DNA of 64,000 nucleotides from Apodemus sylvaticus (GCF_947179515.1 NC_067487.1:41838514-41902513), one strand, 5' to 3'. Numbered from the stretch's first letter, positions 11,850-24,660 are shown. Translations and numbers: made by a program. The notes: generated by a model from the letters alone, not told the origin.

Positions 11850-12701
11850 TTTTAAATTTTTTTATTCGATATAATTTATTTACATTTCAAATGATTTCCC
11901 CTTTTCTAGCCCCCCACTCCCCGAAAGTCCCGGAAGCCCCCTTCTCTTCCCCTGTCCTCCCTCCCACCCCTTCCCAGTTCCCCGTTCTGGTTTTGCCGAA
12001 TACTGCTTCACAGAGTCTTTCCAGAACAAGGGGCCACTCCTCCTTTCTTCTTGTACCTCATTTGATGTGTGGATTATGTTTTGGGTATTCCAGTTTTCTA
12101 GGTTAATATCCACTTATTAGTGAGTGCATACCATGAGTCACCTTTTGAGTCTGGGTTACCTCACTTAGTATGATGTTTTCTAGCTCCATCCGTTTGCCTA
12201 AGAATTTCATGAATTCATTGTTTCTAATGGCTGAATAGTACTCCATTGTGTAGATATACCACATTTTTTGCATCCACTCTTCTGTTGAGGGATACCTGGG
12301 TTCTTTCCAGCATCTGGCAATTATAAATAGGGCTGCTATGAACATAGTAGAGCATGTATCCTTGTACTAAGCTCAAATCCAAATGGATCAAGGACCTCCA
12401 CATAAAGCCAGACACTCTGAAGCTAATAGAAAAGAAACTGGGGAAGACCCTTGTGGACATCAGTACAGGGAGAAAGTTTCTGAACAGAACACCAATAGCA
12501 TATGCTCTAAGAGCAAAAATTGACAAATGGGACCTCATAAAATTACAAAGTTTCTGTAAGGCAAAGGACACCATCAAGAGGACAAATCGGCAACCAACAA
12601 ATTGGGAAAAGATCTTCACCAATCCTATATCAGATAGAGGGCTAATATCCAATATATATATAAAGAACTCAAGAAGTTAGACTCCAAAAAACCAAACAAC
12701 C
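11850..12701 (-). mobile_element. Young L1 with 5' inversion (twin priming)
   Basis: The 3' part (11850-12363) is minus strand: A-tail, the same 3' UTR as the intact L1, and the ORF2 C-terminus ending MHSLISGY. From about 12359 to 12701 the sequence is L1 ORF2 on the plus strand. It covers an upstream part of ORF2 (about 108 codons, core TKLKSKWIKDLHIKPDTLKL), and the ORF2 stretch between the two parts is missing. The junction shares TCCTT (12359-12363) between both arms. Exact 17-bp duplications (CTATTTTCAAATCTTTT) flank it at 11833-11849 and 12702-12718, the right one followed by AA. It is a dead insertion of the same young subfamily. Confidence 0.93.
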
Positions 12702-12718
12702 CTATTTTCAAATCTTTT
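12702..12718. repeat. Right target-site duplication of the twin-primed L1
   Basis: The 17-bp copy of 11833-11849 is followed by AA, consistent with a TTTT/AA nick. Confidence 0.93.
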
Positions 12719-13239
12719 AATCTGTGCTGTATCATTTATTGATATTTGTATATATTATGTGTATAGTTGCATATATACTTATGCATATTGGTATGTTGAT
12801 ATCACTTCAGTAAAAAATTTAATATGGTTTGAGGCCCCAGGACTGTTCAAAATATATTCACTTACAGAAGTGACTGCATCCGTTAATATTTGTTGCCTTA
12901 TTTTAATTTACAGTACTGTGTTTCTTTTCCTTCATCAGTGTGTGACATGTCAACGACAGAAATGTCTAGGTGCTAACATCGAGAATTTACGTCGGAATTC
13001 ATGTTTACCAGGAGAAAACATATACATGACCATACAAATTTTCTTTCTATAGTGTTACAAAGCTCTATTTCAAAGCTAATTGGTGTCATACGGTATAGGT
13101 AGATGAAACAAAAGAATTTATCTTAAAAACAGAAAAGTAGTTAATAATATGTCTATTGAGTTTTCTTCCTTAGTAAAGTTTATCAAGGATAAATTAGAAT
13201 ATATGAAAAATGATAAATATTTCTAATTTAAAACTCTTT
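12719..13239. other. Unassigned AT-rich sequence
   Basis: No gene or repeat recognised between the twin-primed L1 and the repeat at 13240. Confidence 0.6.
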
Positions 13240-14170
13240 CTAGAGGCCCCTGTGTTTTACCATGCAGCTTGCACAGGATGGGTACCACTACAATGTGTAA
13301 ATATGTGGTGGATAGATGGGAGAGAAAGAAAAGCAGAACAGGTTATACACTATGAGGAAAGGAGGAACTGAAGACTTGAAGATGGTGAGGAACAACCCAA
13401 TATGAGTAGCCTGCACTGCTACCTAAGGCCTTTGTGATATTCAGGCCCATGGTGCCCCCAAGGGTCACCTATGGTTCTACAGCTCTACAACAGCAGGGAT
13501 CTGTGTTGATGACCATGTCCCACATTGCCACCAAAGACCATGCAAATGTTTTTGGTCTGGGCTGCTTCCTGTGACCACATTGATATCAAAGGGTGGTACA
13601 GAACTAGACATGCCTGTCTTAATGATGGTAAGAATGGGATGGTACTGGAGAGCTGGCCCCGGTGGCATGGGTACAGCAGAACTGGTTCTACCACTTGCCC
13701 ACTGCCACAGGCAGGAGAACTAGCCCAGCCCCTCATACGGCAGGCTGACCTACTCATCTACCTACCACCCAGGCCCAGATCCAGGGCTCTGAGTTGGCCC
13801 ACCCCAACATCTACCCCATCTATGAAATGCTGGAGCACATGAAGACGCTGGTCCTGCAGAACCAAAGCTGAAGTATCTCCATGAAACAGGGCAACAACAG
13901 GCTATCTGAGAGAGGTCCAGGTGAGAACACAGTATTAGGAGTGTAGTGGAAGCCAAAGGCCTCAGACCAGGTTAACGACTCATTGCAACGAATACTTGCA
14001 AGTAGAGTTGTTTCATCAAAAACTGCTGTGTTACAAACTGCAGCTTCCATAGGTTTTGTTTTCTTTGGGGGGAAAAGTTGCAAGAATGATGGATAGATAT
14101 GGAGGGAAAGCAATGAGATTGAGGTTAATGATGTAAAATTTACAAAGAATTAATAAAAATTAAAACAAAC
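13240..14170 (+). mobile_element. Decayed murine interspersed repeat with A-rich 3' end
   Basis: A GC-richer island in AT-rich DNA ends in AATTAATAAAAATTAAAAC, a poly(A)-signal-like and A-rich tail that suggests retrotransposition. Internal blocks (near 13490-13600, 13780-13870 and 13970-14150) resemble a known medium-copy murine repeat. A frame near 13780-13870 reads like protein (HPNIYPIYEMLEHMKTLV), but it has no matching frame elsewhere in the island. I cannot assign the family. It could be an old L1-type tail or a processed pseudogene piece within a repeat. Confidence 0.55.
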
Positions 14171-14264
14171 CTCTGCATTTAAGATTAGGCCATTAAAATA
14201 AAGTGATCGGATAATAGAACCACTCATGAGAGTGGACAGTAAGATTATTCTTTATGGTATGGTA

Positions 14265-14304
14265 TGGTGGTGGTGGTATGTGTGTGTGAGTGTGTGTATA
14301 TGCA

Positions 14305-14338
<34 letters not shown>

Positions 14339-14367
14339 TGTGAGTGTGTGTATATGCATGTGTGTGT

Positions 14368-14398
<31 letters not shown>

Positions 14399-14400
14399 CA
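14265..14400. repeat. (TG)n array with an internal ~52-bp duplication
   Basis: TG repeats carry the interruption pattern GTGAGTGTGTGTATATGCATG twice (about 14285 and 14339). Confidence 0.95.
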
Positions 14401-14909
14401 GGTATGCCAGAGGTTAACTCCTCATTTGTTCTTACAATGCCATCTGTTTTATCTTTTTGAGACAAAATTTCTCAGAAATGCTAGGTTAGCTAGGCCAGCA
14501 GAGCCTAGGAAACCACCTGTTTCTGCCTCCTTGGTGAATGCCTCTGAGATTTCTTCTCTTGCTTTAGGAGGAAGAAGAAGAGATGGAAGAAGGAGAAGGA
14601 TGAAGAAGGGAGAAGAAAATAGAAGAGGAAGAAGAGTGATGATACCTTCTTGTAAGCTGAGTTCCAGTATGTGACCAACATACTGGGTGTGGTTGCTATT
14701 GTACCTTTGATTACTCTCCTGGTTATTTACCAATGAATACAATATGGAATATTCCAGATCAATCTTTGAGACATCTGAAAGCATCAGCTAAGTGAAACCT
14801 TCTGCAGTTTGAGATTTTTCAAATATCAATAAATAACTAATTGAGTGAGCTTTATGTATTTAGAAACAGCATCTGCAGGTTTTATCATGAATAAAATATT
14901 TCATTTTCT

Positions 14910-15047
14910 TAAGACGTGGTATCCCTATGTAGTCCTGGTTGTCATGAAACTTTTCTAAGCAGATCAGGCTGGCCTCAAAACTCATAGATCCTCTTTCCTC
15001 CTTCTTCCAAGAAATGGAACTAAAGGTGTGTGCCCCATGCCCAATCC
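14910..15047 (-). mobile_element. Old B1 SINE, minus strand
   Basis: Antisense B1 blocks are visible: TCCCTATGTAGTCCTGG, AGATCAGGCTGGCCTCAAA, CTCATAGATCCTC and AAAGGTGTGTGCCCCATGCCC. Many substitutions mark it as old. Confidence 0.7.
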
Positions 15048-17846
15048 ATATCTTCCAATATCTGAAATGGAATGCTACTCTTGGCTTGGAAGATTAATAT
15101 TTAGGTGAAATTATTTTCTATAATCCAAAGTATGCCAGATACCAGAAAAGAACTTTTGTTTGCTGTTTGCATACAATTTTTGAGACATTATATAAACATA
15201 TACATATTACTCCTGAGACAAAATATAGGAAGTCAATACTCAGTTAATGAAATGTTCCTTGACACTGAAAAATTTTTTTAAAAAAAATCTACAATAGAGT
15301 TCAAAATAGAAAAGTAATTAACTTTATATCCTCTTTCATGACACACATGTCCATTAGCGTTTTCTCATCATCTAATATTTAAGTGCATAACAGTATATTT
15401 GATAGTGAAAGTACAAGTTCCTGTGGGAAGCTCCACAGCTTCAGGACGGCTGTTCGATCTGTATGGAATCTCATTGAGATGTGTAGACTTTGGGTCTAAC
15501 TGATTTCACTGTGAGATTTTTTTTTATTTGCAAGTTGTTTATAATAAAGTTTTAATATATAAAAATGAGATAAGAAATAGGATTTCAAGATACTATAAAA
15601 TTCAAGAAGTAGAAAATGGCAAAAGTCCTAAAATAACACATTTTTAATCAAATTATTATATAAAGCCTAAATGTTGAAAGAAGACCCAAATGATTTTATT
15701 GACAATTTTGAGCTATTTCAAATTAAAAGTCATGTAAGGTTTCCTCCCCAGTGACTGCAGTGGAGAAGACTAATAAATAAAATATAAAAAGTAGAGCAGA
15801 GACAGACTTAAAGTACAAAAAAATAGTATAAATTTTTGCAACAAATATGAATATATTGGAAAGAAATGAAAAGGAAGTTTACAATTAAAACTTGAAAGAC
15901 GAAAGAATGGCAAATGAGGTTAGAATTCATGGAATATCCACCACAACTAATTAAGAGAAGAAAATTGTGATGCATATAAGTAAAAATTATCACATTTAAC
16001 TAGTGTTTGTTAAAGTATTCATGCATCTGGCATTGATATTTTTTAACCAAAAGTAAATCACAGAACCAACAAAGGAACAATGGCCACATATTGATATGGT
16101 TAATGCCTCTGAGATTTCTTCTCTTGCTTTATGTTCGCCACACTGCCAATTAAGTCATAGACTCAGCCAAGCTCTGAGAAAATTCTTATGTTTTCGATGA
16201 AGTCTCTTAAGTCTTTTAGAGAAGTGTGCATAAGTATTTCCCACGGATCACATCTCCTCTGACAGCCCCTGGCATCCGTTCATCACCCAGGGTTGGGAAT
16301 ACCCCTTTCACTTCTTATGCTTTCTTATGAACTCCTCAAACACTCTGTCCCACTTAACAGGACAAAATGTCCAAATAAACAAGAAGGAGAAGACCTTTAA
16401 AAGCCAATAAAAGAACTTCATTTTGAATTATTTAGCCTCCAATTGACACTTGCCTATGACTGGCAGTATATACACCCCTCCCCACTTTAGATGCCCCCAT
16501 CAGTGGCACCCACTTCCCCAAGCTTTGAAAGTGCTCGTACACTGGCATTTAAAGTCATTTGGCCTTTGGCCCTGTGCCTTCTGAGGTCAGAAGCGTTGAC
16601 TTTGGAGGAAAGATTAAATTAAGCATACCTAGGCTCAAGAGGAGCTGAAGGAAATAAAATGCAAAGGGGGAAGGAGAAGGAAGCATATTAGGTGGTCAGA
16701 GGAGGAAGTCGTTAAACAAATGAAACCTTAGACTGAATAATTGGTTAAAAAAAATCCTGAAGCAAGACAGCTTTTAGAGTCTTTTAATACTGCTGTCCAA
16801 ATACAGTGTACAAAGTGACTGGGAGGTGAGGGGCTCAGGTAACAGTAGTTTGCCATTCCATGGTGAGTGTAGTTGGACTAACAACATAAATTAGATCAAG
16901 AAAATCTGCTTGTGAATGCAGTCAGCTGTGTCTGTGGCAGTATTATTCTTTTCCCAGTCTTGAGAGTCCGAAAGGACCTTGGTGATGGGGCCAACAATTA
17001 GTCTTCACTATCCCTTGAATGGAGTTTTGTTTTTATATTTCAGACTCAATGCAGGCAGGGCTGCTTCTGCCTCATCGACACATTGCCTGGCACTCTAGAT
17101 GTGAATAGTCAACTAATAGTTTTGATTAAAACACATTAGAAAAACATGTACTATCCCTAGATAATTTCTAGTTTCTCACTTTGGGCCTTTCCAATTTTTC
17201 TGCAAGCATCATTCAAAGGAAACTATGGTCATTCAGAAATGTTTATTGCTCGTTAGATAAGTTTCACTGCATCTCACCACACATAATGTTTTCCATTTCG
17301 TGCAAAATTTAATAAGATACAGGGTTGTTTGTTTTCATCTCCAAGCCCACTGAGGTGCCACTTTCCAGTTCTGTACTGAGCACTAATGTATCCTTAATAA
17401 GTGAGTCCAGATGGACTGTGTATGTGCAGCCGAATTTGGAGAGTTGGTAAGATGTAGACCACAAACTGGTGTATACTGCATCACTCCATAAGATACCACA
17501 TGGCCTAGGGTAATTTTCCATAGCAAAATCTAAATAACTTCATTTGCTAATGGTCTAAATATCATAATTGGGGCCTCTATAGAACTCTAATTACTGATAA
17601 ATAGCAACTTTCATCATGACCTTCTCCCATTTAAAGGAAATGATCATTATACCTAACTCAAGCTCTTTCAACCCCTTGATCATTCCAATAAAGCATTTCT
17701 GAAAATGCCAAACACATTGCTTTGTTTGGAATGGCTTTTTTAACTGAGAACTAATGATTTGTGTGTTTTTTTTTAAATTCCCATGCACTCAGAACCATTA
17801 CCAGTCAAGGAGCAAAACAGTGAACAGTCCTTGTCTCAGCAACCAT

Positions 17847-17908
17847 CACACACACACACACACACACACACTCTACAAATACACACATGCACACACACAC
17901 ACACACAT
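17847..17908. repeat. (CA)n microsatellite, two runs
   Basis: Two CA runs separated by CTCTACAAATACACACATG. Confidence 0.96.
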
Positions 17909-18745
17909 TATTTGTAACTTTCTACTTCTCTATGGCTGTAAATGAGACTGTATATCTCATAGAAATCATTTCTAAGCAGTCAAAGGGACATTTAACATAC
18001 TCAGACTCCAATGCATACTGCACAAAACATGTTGAATCTCTCTATTATATGTTACTGCATATCTCCATGTGTTGTCAAAGATTCACTATAAAATGTAAAG
18101 TGATCTGTCCACATTATATTGGATTGTAATTGTATTCAAAAAGTCCTGTATCAGAATTTCAATACTAATAACTTCTACATGCAAATTTTAAGAAGCAAAT
18201 ACCCCAAACTTGACCTGTAACCACTCAGAACAAATTGCAAGTAGGTCATTTGAGGGCACAATAGTCACCGGGTTTTGGAACACTGAAGTGCCATTGGCGC
18301 ATTCCCTTACAAAGTTAGCTCTGCCTGGACACTTGCTTTATTTTAGGCAGTAAACACTTGAAGTCAATTAGATGAGCATGGTGCCTGGTTTTTAAAAAGC
18401 TTAAAGTTCACTAGGGAAGACAGACAAAAATGTAAAGCCATAAACTCAGATCGGAGATGTGTTAGGTAAGGATAGGTGACTGAAAATACATAGACAGCCA
18501 GGAGGTGGTTATCCCTCACATGCTGGCACTAGATGACAGGAGGAATGTTTGCTCTGGGGAGCCAAGTATGAAGTGAAGCTCACAGAAGCCATCCCGGAGC
18601 AGACTTGCTGATCCCACTTATTTGCATATATTCAATTACTAAAACAGTAGTTAGCATCCTTGATTGATTGAAGATAAAAAAATTGTTTTTGTCTCTCATT
18701 TTTTAGAAGATTGACTTTGTAGCTATAACAGTAGTCATTGTTAAG

Positions 18746-19111
18746 TGTTGTTGGGATCATCTATTTGTATACTCTGTGAAGATATGTCCCTGTCTTCCTC
18801 ACCTGCCTAAGGTACCTTCTGGTTGGTTTAATAAAGAATTGATGATGAATAGCACAGCAGAAAAGAACATCTGGTGAAGATATTGACCCAGGGAAATCAT
18901 CAGGTGCAGGAGATTTGCCCCCCCCCAGCCAAAGAGGAAGTTTGATGTTCATTTGGGACAGAGGAAAGGTAACAAGCTACATGGCTAAATATATATTAGA
19001 ATAAATAGGTTATTACATTACACTGCTAGGTGTGAAGAAGCAAGCTAAGAGTAAGCCCTCATAATAACAAAGGTCTCCATGTCATTACTGGGAGCTGGTA
19101 ACTCAGAGACA
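18746..19111 (+). mobile_element. LTR of a murine endogenous retrovirus-like element
   Basis: CATCTATTTGTATACTCTGTGAAGA, CCTGTCTTCCTCACCTGCC and TTCTGGTTGGTTTAATAAAG match a common rodent LTR family as I recall it. The right part includes GTAAGCCCTCATAATAAC and GTGTCATTACTGGGAGCTGG. It starts with TG and ends in CA within a few bases. A C-run lies at 18919-18927. No target duplication was checked with confidence. Confidence 0.62.
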
Positions 19112-20856
19112 ATTCAGCCATAAAGAGTAGTCACTTATTAACAATCAACAGAAGTACAGCATCCTCCTAACTTGGCTTTGTTAAAATTGAAGCAAGTTCT
19201 ATTTCCTTTTTACATCATAATTGTCTTTTTTATGATAAATGAACCTGGGATCCACAGTCCTCATTTGATTAGGCTATCCTCTATCCTCAGTTTCAGGCTA
19301 TTAGCAGAACTAGTAATTTCCCCAACATTATGGGACAATTGACCCTAGTCTCTCTTCCCCACTTCAAAGCAATAAAGAAATTACTGTAAAGATGTCCATA
19401 ATAAATTTTATTTACTTTGCCATTTTTATGTAGTAACAACTAAAATGTCCATTTTTAGAAAGTAGTTCATCATATTTACATTTTAGCAGTTTTTCTTTGA
19501 ATCAGCATCTTCTAGAAATTATATAAAGGGCAGTGTACTTAGCAATGAAACACAATTTTAGAAATAAGAAATACCAAGTGTATGTAGGTTTCTCAACTGT
19601 TCCTTTTGCATTCCCACTATTTTAGACATTTTAAAGCAAATCCTGTCAAAACATACTATTCTCATATATGTATATACACATACAGTTTTGACAATTTCAA
19701 AATTAGAAGCAAAATGTTCTGTTATTTTTCTTTATAGTTGGCTTTTGCTGAATTATAAACCTTAATGGAACAAGCTTAATTGACTTTGCATTAATAAATG
19801 CTTATCCTCAGAGGGGTATTCTTTATAGAAACTGTTAGACTAAGGCAATCATTAAAACCCAAGAGCAGTGTTGAAAGCTAACTCTGGCTGGGGAACTATA
19901 ACTAAGAACAAGACATCAAAGAGTTGTTAAGTAATCATGGGAAAAAAAAAAGAAAATTACTTCCCAGGAAAAATGCATCAAGTGGAAGAAACAAACTTAC
20001 ACTGTCCACTTGAAATAGACAAGAGCCCACAGTCTTCTAAGGCAATTTCTTGCTTTTCACATACTATCAGCATGCTTGCTGAATAAATGTAACAGACGCT
20101 CTGTTATAATAAGTGGGGAAAAGCTGTGTCTGTCTGAAAGTTTCAGTACTTCACTCACTATTAAAGGACAGCAATAGAGACCAGTGCTACAGTATGTCAG
20201 AATCAGCAATGAAGACAGCATCCTGCATTTAACAAGGTTAGTCACTCTAGGAACTCATCTTCTGAGGGCAACGGATCATATCAGCCGTCAAAATAAGGAG
20301 TGAACAATGCATTTTCACTAATGGTTTGTATCTTTCAAGGGAGGCCGCCCCTTCTTTCCGAGAGACAATGCTGTTTGTTGTGCTTTCTTCGGAGTTAGTT
20401 TGTCATTAGTTGGAAGCAGTTCACACTGCACAGAACACTAAATCCTCAATGGTTGTTTATGAGCATAAAGCCTTCCTTGATTTAAAATTTCACATTAGAT
20501 ACCAAAACGAACACCTAAGCAAATGGAGACTTGGCAATAACAATGAATTAAAAAGGGAAAGTTAACATTTTGACAGGGTGGCTGTCTTCTCCAGTTTTTT
20601 TCCCAACTAAATATAGTATGCAAAATCATTGATGGAAGGGTAGAAAGGCTCTGTTGTTCAGTGTGAAGATGAGGCCATGGGTCATGGAGTGATGCCAAGA
20701 TTCATACAGTAACTTTTCCAGTCTGTTGAATTTCAAAACTTTACTCTGACAAAGAACTTTCCTTTTATGATCAGTTACCATCTGACAGTACCTAAATGCT
20801 CTCTTGTGTGTTGTGGTACTAAGACTTAGAAGAGTCTGCATCTAGATTACAGTCAT
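19112..20856. other. Unassigned unique-looking sequence
   Basis: No repeat or open frame of note over about 1.7 kb. Being repeat-poor, it could hold conserved non-coding sequence, but nothing in it shows that directly. Confidence 0.55.
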
Positions 20857-21168
20857 GTAGTTTGATGCTCTTGTGGGACTCCTAACAGTGGGAGTGGGGC
20901 TATCTTTGACTCTGTTGCCTGCTTTTGGGGCCCTTTTCCCTCTTACTGGTTTGCTTCATCCAGCCTTGATATGAGGGTTTGTGCCTAGCCATATTGTAAA
21001 TGTTTGTGCCTTATTGTGTTGCTATCCCAGGGAGACCTGCTCTTTTCTGAAGGGAAATGGAGGGGTAATAGATCTAGGGGAGAAGGGGGGCGAAAGGGGA
21101 ACTAGAGGAAGGGGAGGCAGTGGAAACTGGTCAGGATATAATGCATGGGAGAAGCATATGTTTTTTAA
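20857..21168 (+). mobile_element. Old L1 3' UTR and 3' end, plus strand
   Basis: Blocks such as GGGACTCCTAACAGTGGGAG, CAGCCTTGATATGAGGG, TTTTCTGAAGGGAAATGGAG and a purine-rich tract (21060-21130) match the 3' end of old murine L1 (Lx-like) elements as I recall the consensus. No coding part remains. Confidence 0.65.
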
Positions 21169-23589
21169 AGGGGACTTTTTCTTGTGGAGTTGCTTTTACC
21201 TAGGCTACTTTGATTTTTTGGGATAAGCACTGTGGTGCTAAACATCTACTTTGGGGATTTCCAAAAGTATCAGGCGGCCAGTGAAGAGTGACAATTAAAG
21301 AAAGGATGGAGACAAGGACTGTCATGGTCAGCAGATACCTGATGTGGCCACCTGTCACTCATCCATCCAACCAGGTAATTGTGAGAAATCATTGAATGAC
21401 TTGCAATGTTACCTGATATGAAGGAGCAGATGGGACATTTGACTTCAACTCCTATCGAACAGAAGATGGGGCCTGACACTGGAACAATAACCAGAGTTGG
21501 CCCAAACCAGGAACTGGAAAGGACTAAGTTTACTCTTATAAAACAATAGTTCTTAAAATTAGAAACAATATGACAAATGAATATAAAATCTGAACAGTAT
21601 CACAAAAGAAAGAATGTTTAAGTATTCACACATAAAAGCTCACAAGGCCTGAAGGAAATAACAGGTGAGATCAATTAAAGAATGGAAATTTCCAAACTGT
21701 TGTAAACTTTTCCAGAATATAGATGAACAAAAAAGTTCCACATTCAGAATATATAAAGATGTATATATGTTATGTAAAATATGTTAATGTAAAATCCTAA
21801 ATCAATCATATAAAATATAATCCTACAGAGCAATTAAACTTTTTATATAAGGCCAAGAATGTATTTCATTCTGGAGGGCTTAGTAAGTATTCACAAAGCT
21901 CTACCACTACATAAACCAGATTGTCTTTGTACAACTGTAATCCTAGTATTGAGAGAAGAGAGAAAGAGTATCAGAGGTCTAAAGTCATTCTTGGCTAAAA
22001 AAAAAAAAGTTCAAGACCATCCCAGGATACATGAGACTCTGTTCTCCCAAGATAAAGATATGAATAAATATTAATGTAAATCAATATTTATAATGTAATC
22101 AATATAAATTTAGATTGTTTTCAGAGGTTTGTGAATAATTCAATATTATAAAATCTCTTAATATTATTTGGCTTATAAGAGTGACCAAAGTTAAACTCAC
22201 TTGATAAAGCTCGCAATGTATTTGAATAAAACACTGGATATAGTTGCAAACATTTAGAAGAATCCCAATAAATGGTAAATGTTGAAGGGCATAGAAATAA
22301 AATCTATATATTGCACAATATGTGTATGTATTGATTTATACTAGATGCTATAAATATGCACTAATAGTGTGCCTGTTAAAAATGTAAAGAAAGGGTAAAT
22401 ATTATATCAGTATAGATACTGTGGGTAAGTAAACCAGAAAAAAAGTTATACAGGGGTCTTAAACTTTGTGTGGTTCAGAAAAAAAGAAAACAGTTCATCT
22501 AGGTGCTTCTTAATTAAAAGTTCTCAAAGGTCTGAAACCAAGGAGCTCTGCACTCCAAAAGAGTTTCTAAAATTAGATACAAATGGAGAAAATTCTTACC
22601 TTAAAAATCATAAAAAATTTATAAAGTCTGGAAAATCAAAAAATGTCACAGAATGTATCAACATTGTTCATCATTGTAGTAGATTGAGTATAAATAATAA
22701 TGCTACGTAAGAGAAATCAAGTAAAATATTTTATTATCCATTTATTTTTAAAGGCATCACAAAGCTAAAAGTGGAAGACTTTATCATCTGGAATAAAACC
22801 TAGTTATAAACATCAGCAATCATCCTTCATGATCAATTTAACGATGCACAGAAACCTCTACAAACATCCTTCATCATCAAAAGTAAAGAAATGCAATAGT
22901 ATTAGGGATGTTCAGTATCATCAATATGATTTAATGGTGTGTTATTATATATTCTGTAACACATATGCAAAGAACATGTGAAAGAGCTCAAGGACAGGAA
23001 ACCAGACTGTAGACTGCTACGTTTTCATTCTGTAAATTCCACATAGAAACTCACACTGAAAAACAATAGAACATACCAAATTAATATGTGCATTTAATAA
23101 TCATCAAAACTCTATATCAGGGGGACCTAAAAGAATAAGATCTTTCTAAATAAAATTCATAAGTGTTTCTTTAAAAGTCATTGCTCATCGTTTGGTGTTT
23201 CAGGTAGTTATTAGGTAGGAATTAGTATAATTACTTATATATTTTCATGTCACCTCACTAATTAGAGGTCCCTTTTCTGTTCCACATCCTAGATCAGATC
23301 CCTTGTGGCCTGCTTCTCCCCTCCGCATTGCTTCCCAAGTCCCGCACCCAAGCATCAGTTCTTTATGTTTCTGGATTCTTCAGTTACCCCAGGATATGTA
23401 GTCACATTTGCAGATGCAGAGCCACCCACAAAAAAATTATTATATGTATATGTTACATATACACATATATTACTTAAATATACATTTTTCCTGGGCTAAC
23501 AGTACTTTCTCCAAGAACCAAAGGACATAAATCCAAACATCATGCATGAGAAGCACTCTTTTGAGTTGGGGCTGTCCCAGAAACTCTTG
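21169..23589. other. Mostly unassigned AT-rich sequence
   Basis: Only the B4-type SINE at 21885-22060 is recognised. Confidence 0.6.
21885..22060 (+). mobile_element. B4/RSINE-type SINE, plus strand
   Basis: Degraded blocks CTGTAATCCTAGTATTG, AGAGTATCAGAGGTC, TTCTTGGCTA, GTTCAAGACCATCCCAGGA and CATGAGACTCTG appear in the order expected of B1-headed dimeric rodent SINEs. An A-run interrupts it at 21998-22009. Confidence 0.55.
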
Positions 23590-24154
23590 AACATAAAGCC
23601 TATTGGTATTGCCTGAAGTTGCTTTCCAGAAGTGGAAGGAATTCCCTATTACTGCAGACACCATGCATTTCAGACGCCCATGCCAGAGGTCTCTGAGCTG
23701 GAACTGATCTGAACGCCTCCTCTTTAAGGACTACCTTTCCTGTATCCAGAAAGCTTCCAAAGAAGGGAAGAAACTCACAGTCCTACCCTGCTCTGTCACA
23801 GGTAAATCACAACAACCAGTGTGGCACAGTAACTTTATGAGTGAAGTAGTGGCAGGCATACCAACTACTCTCTAATCAGACTTAAGAACCATTCAACAAG
23901 AGGGAAGCTGTGCCTGGTACTGGAAACCTAGCCAACTATCTACAGTTAGTGAAGTCATGTATCGTGGAGGAGAACCTACAACCACCACTTTAATAAACCA
24001 CCCTAACTACATTCTAAATATTTACCCTTATGCTCACAGATAAATGCAGTCTTCACCCCTCATCAAGCAAATTTCTCTTTATAACAGACAGAAACAATTT
24101 CAGAAAATTACAGCTGGACGAAATGCAGAATTGTGGTGCCCAATTCCAGTGGAT

Positions 24155-24213
24155 ATAACTACAAAAACAAAAACAAAACAAAACAAAACAAAACAAAACG
24201 AAACAAAACAAAA
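24155..24213. repeat. (AAAAC)n repeat
   Basis: About ten AAAAC-type pentamers with one GAAAC, inside the old L1 tail. Confidence 0.93.
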
Positions 24214-24467
24214 AACACCAAACCTCCCATACAACAGGCTCAGGGACTACTGACTACTGCAGAAAGAGAATGGAAAAATTGTTAGAAACAGAGATTCAGG
24301 GAGCTTGCTGTGATATTTCCTGCTAATATCAGAAGCTACACCCATAAATTCTCACCAACATGACTTCCTAAACATTAGCAGAAGAAGAACCACAACAAAC
24401 ACGCTACATGTAGCCCTGAAAACATACGCCCAAGTTGCATAGACTTTGCAGGTTATATATGGGGGGT

Positions 24468-24499
<32 letters not shown>
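24468..24499. repeat. (TG)n microsatellite
   Basis: TG run after GGGGGGTGG, part of the old L1 3' UTR. Confidence 0.95.
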
Positions 24500-24503
<4 letters not shown>

Positions 24504-24660
24504 GTATGAGTATGTTTGTGTGTGTATGTATTAATGAAAATAGGTAACCAATATGAAAGATAGCAAGGAGATGCATATGGAAGGGGCTAGAGGGAGGAAA
24601 GAGAAGGGGATATGATATAATTATAGTATAATCTCAAAAATATAGAAGTAAAAGAAGTCA

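Larger units (their letters stand above)
14401..18745. other. Mostly unassigned sequence
   Basis: Contains the old B1 at 14910-15047, a GAAGAAG-rich patch (14570-14635) and the CA runs at 17847-17908. The rest is unique-looking with no coding signal. Confidence 0.6.
23590..24660 (+). mobile_element. Old L1 3' UTR, plus strand, Lx-like
   Basis: The region has the order expected of an old murine L1 3' UTR. It starts with GCTCACAGATAAATGCAGTC (24036 on), then a block with CAGACAGAAACAATTTCAG. Next come the CACCAACATGACTTCCTAAA segment and a (TG)n tract. It ends with a purine-rich GGGAGGAAAGAGAAGGGGATATGATATAATTATAG piece. The complementary version of the same 3' end is recognisable at 54445-54860 and 58815-59145. 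The upstream limit is uncertain. An (AAAAC)n expansion is embedded at 24155-24213. Confidence 0.62.

Noticed and set aside
12354..12680. 108-codon plus-strand frame as an independent gene
   Set aside because: It is the inverted ORF2 piece of the twin-primed L1, bounded by the inversion junction and the target-site duplication.
14264..14674. 136-codon frame rich in Cys and Val
   Set aside because: Translation of (TG)n running into a GAAG-rich patch.
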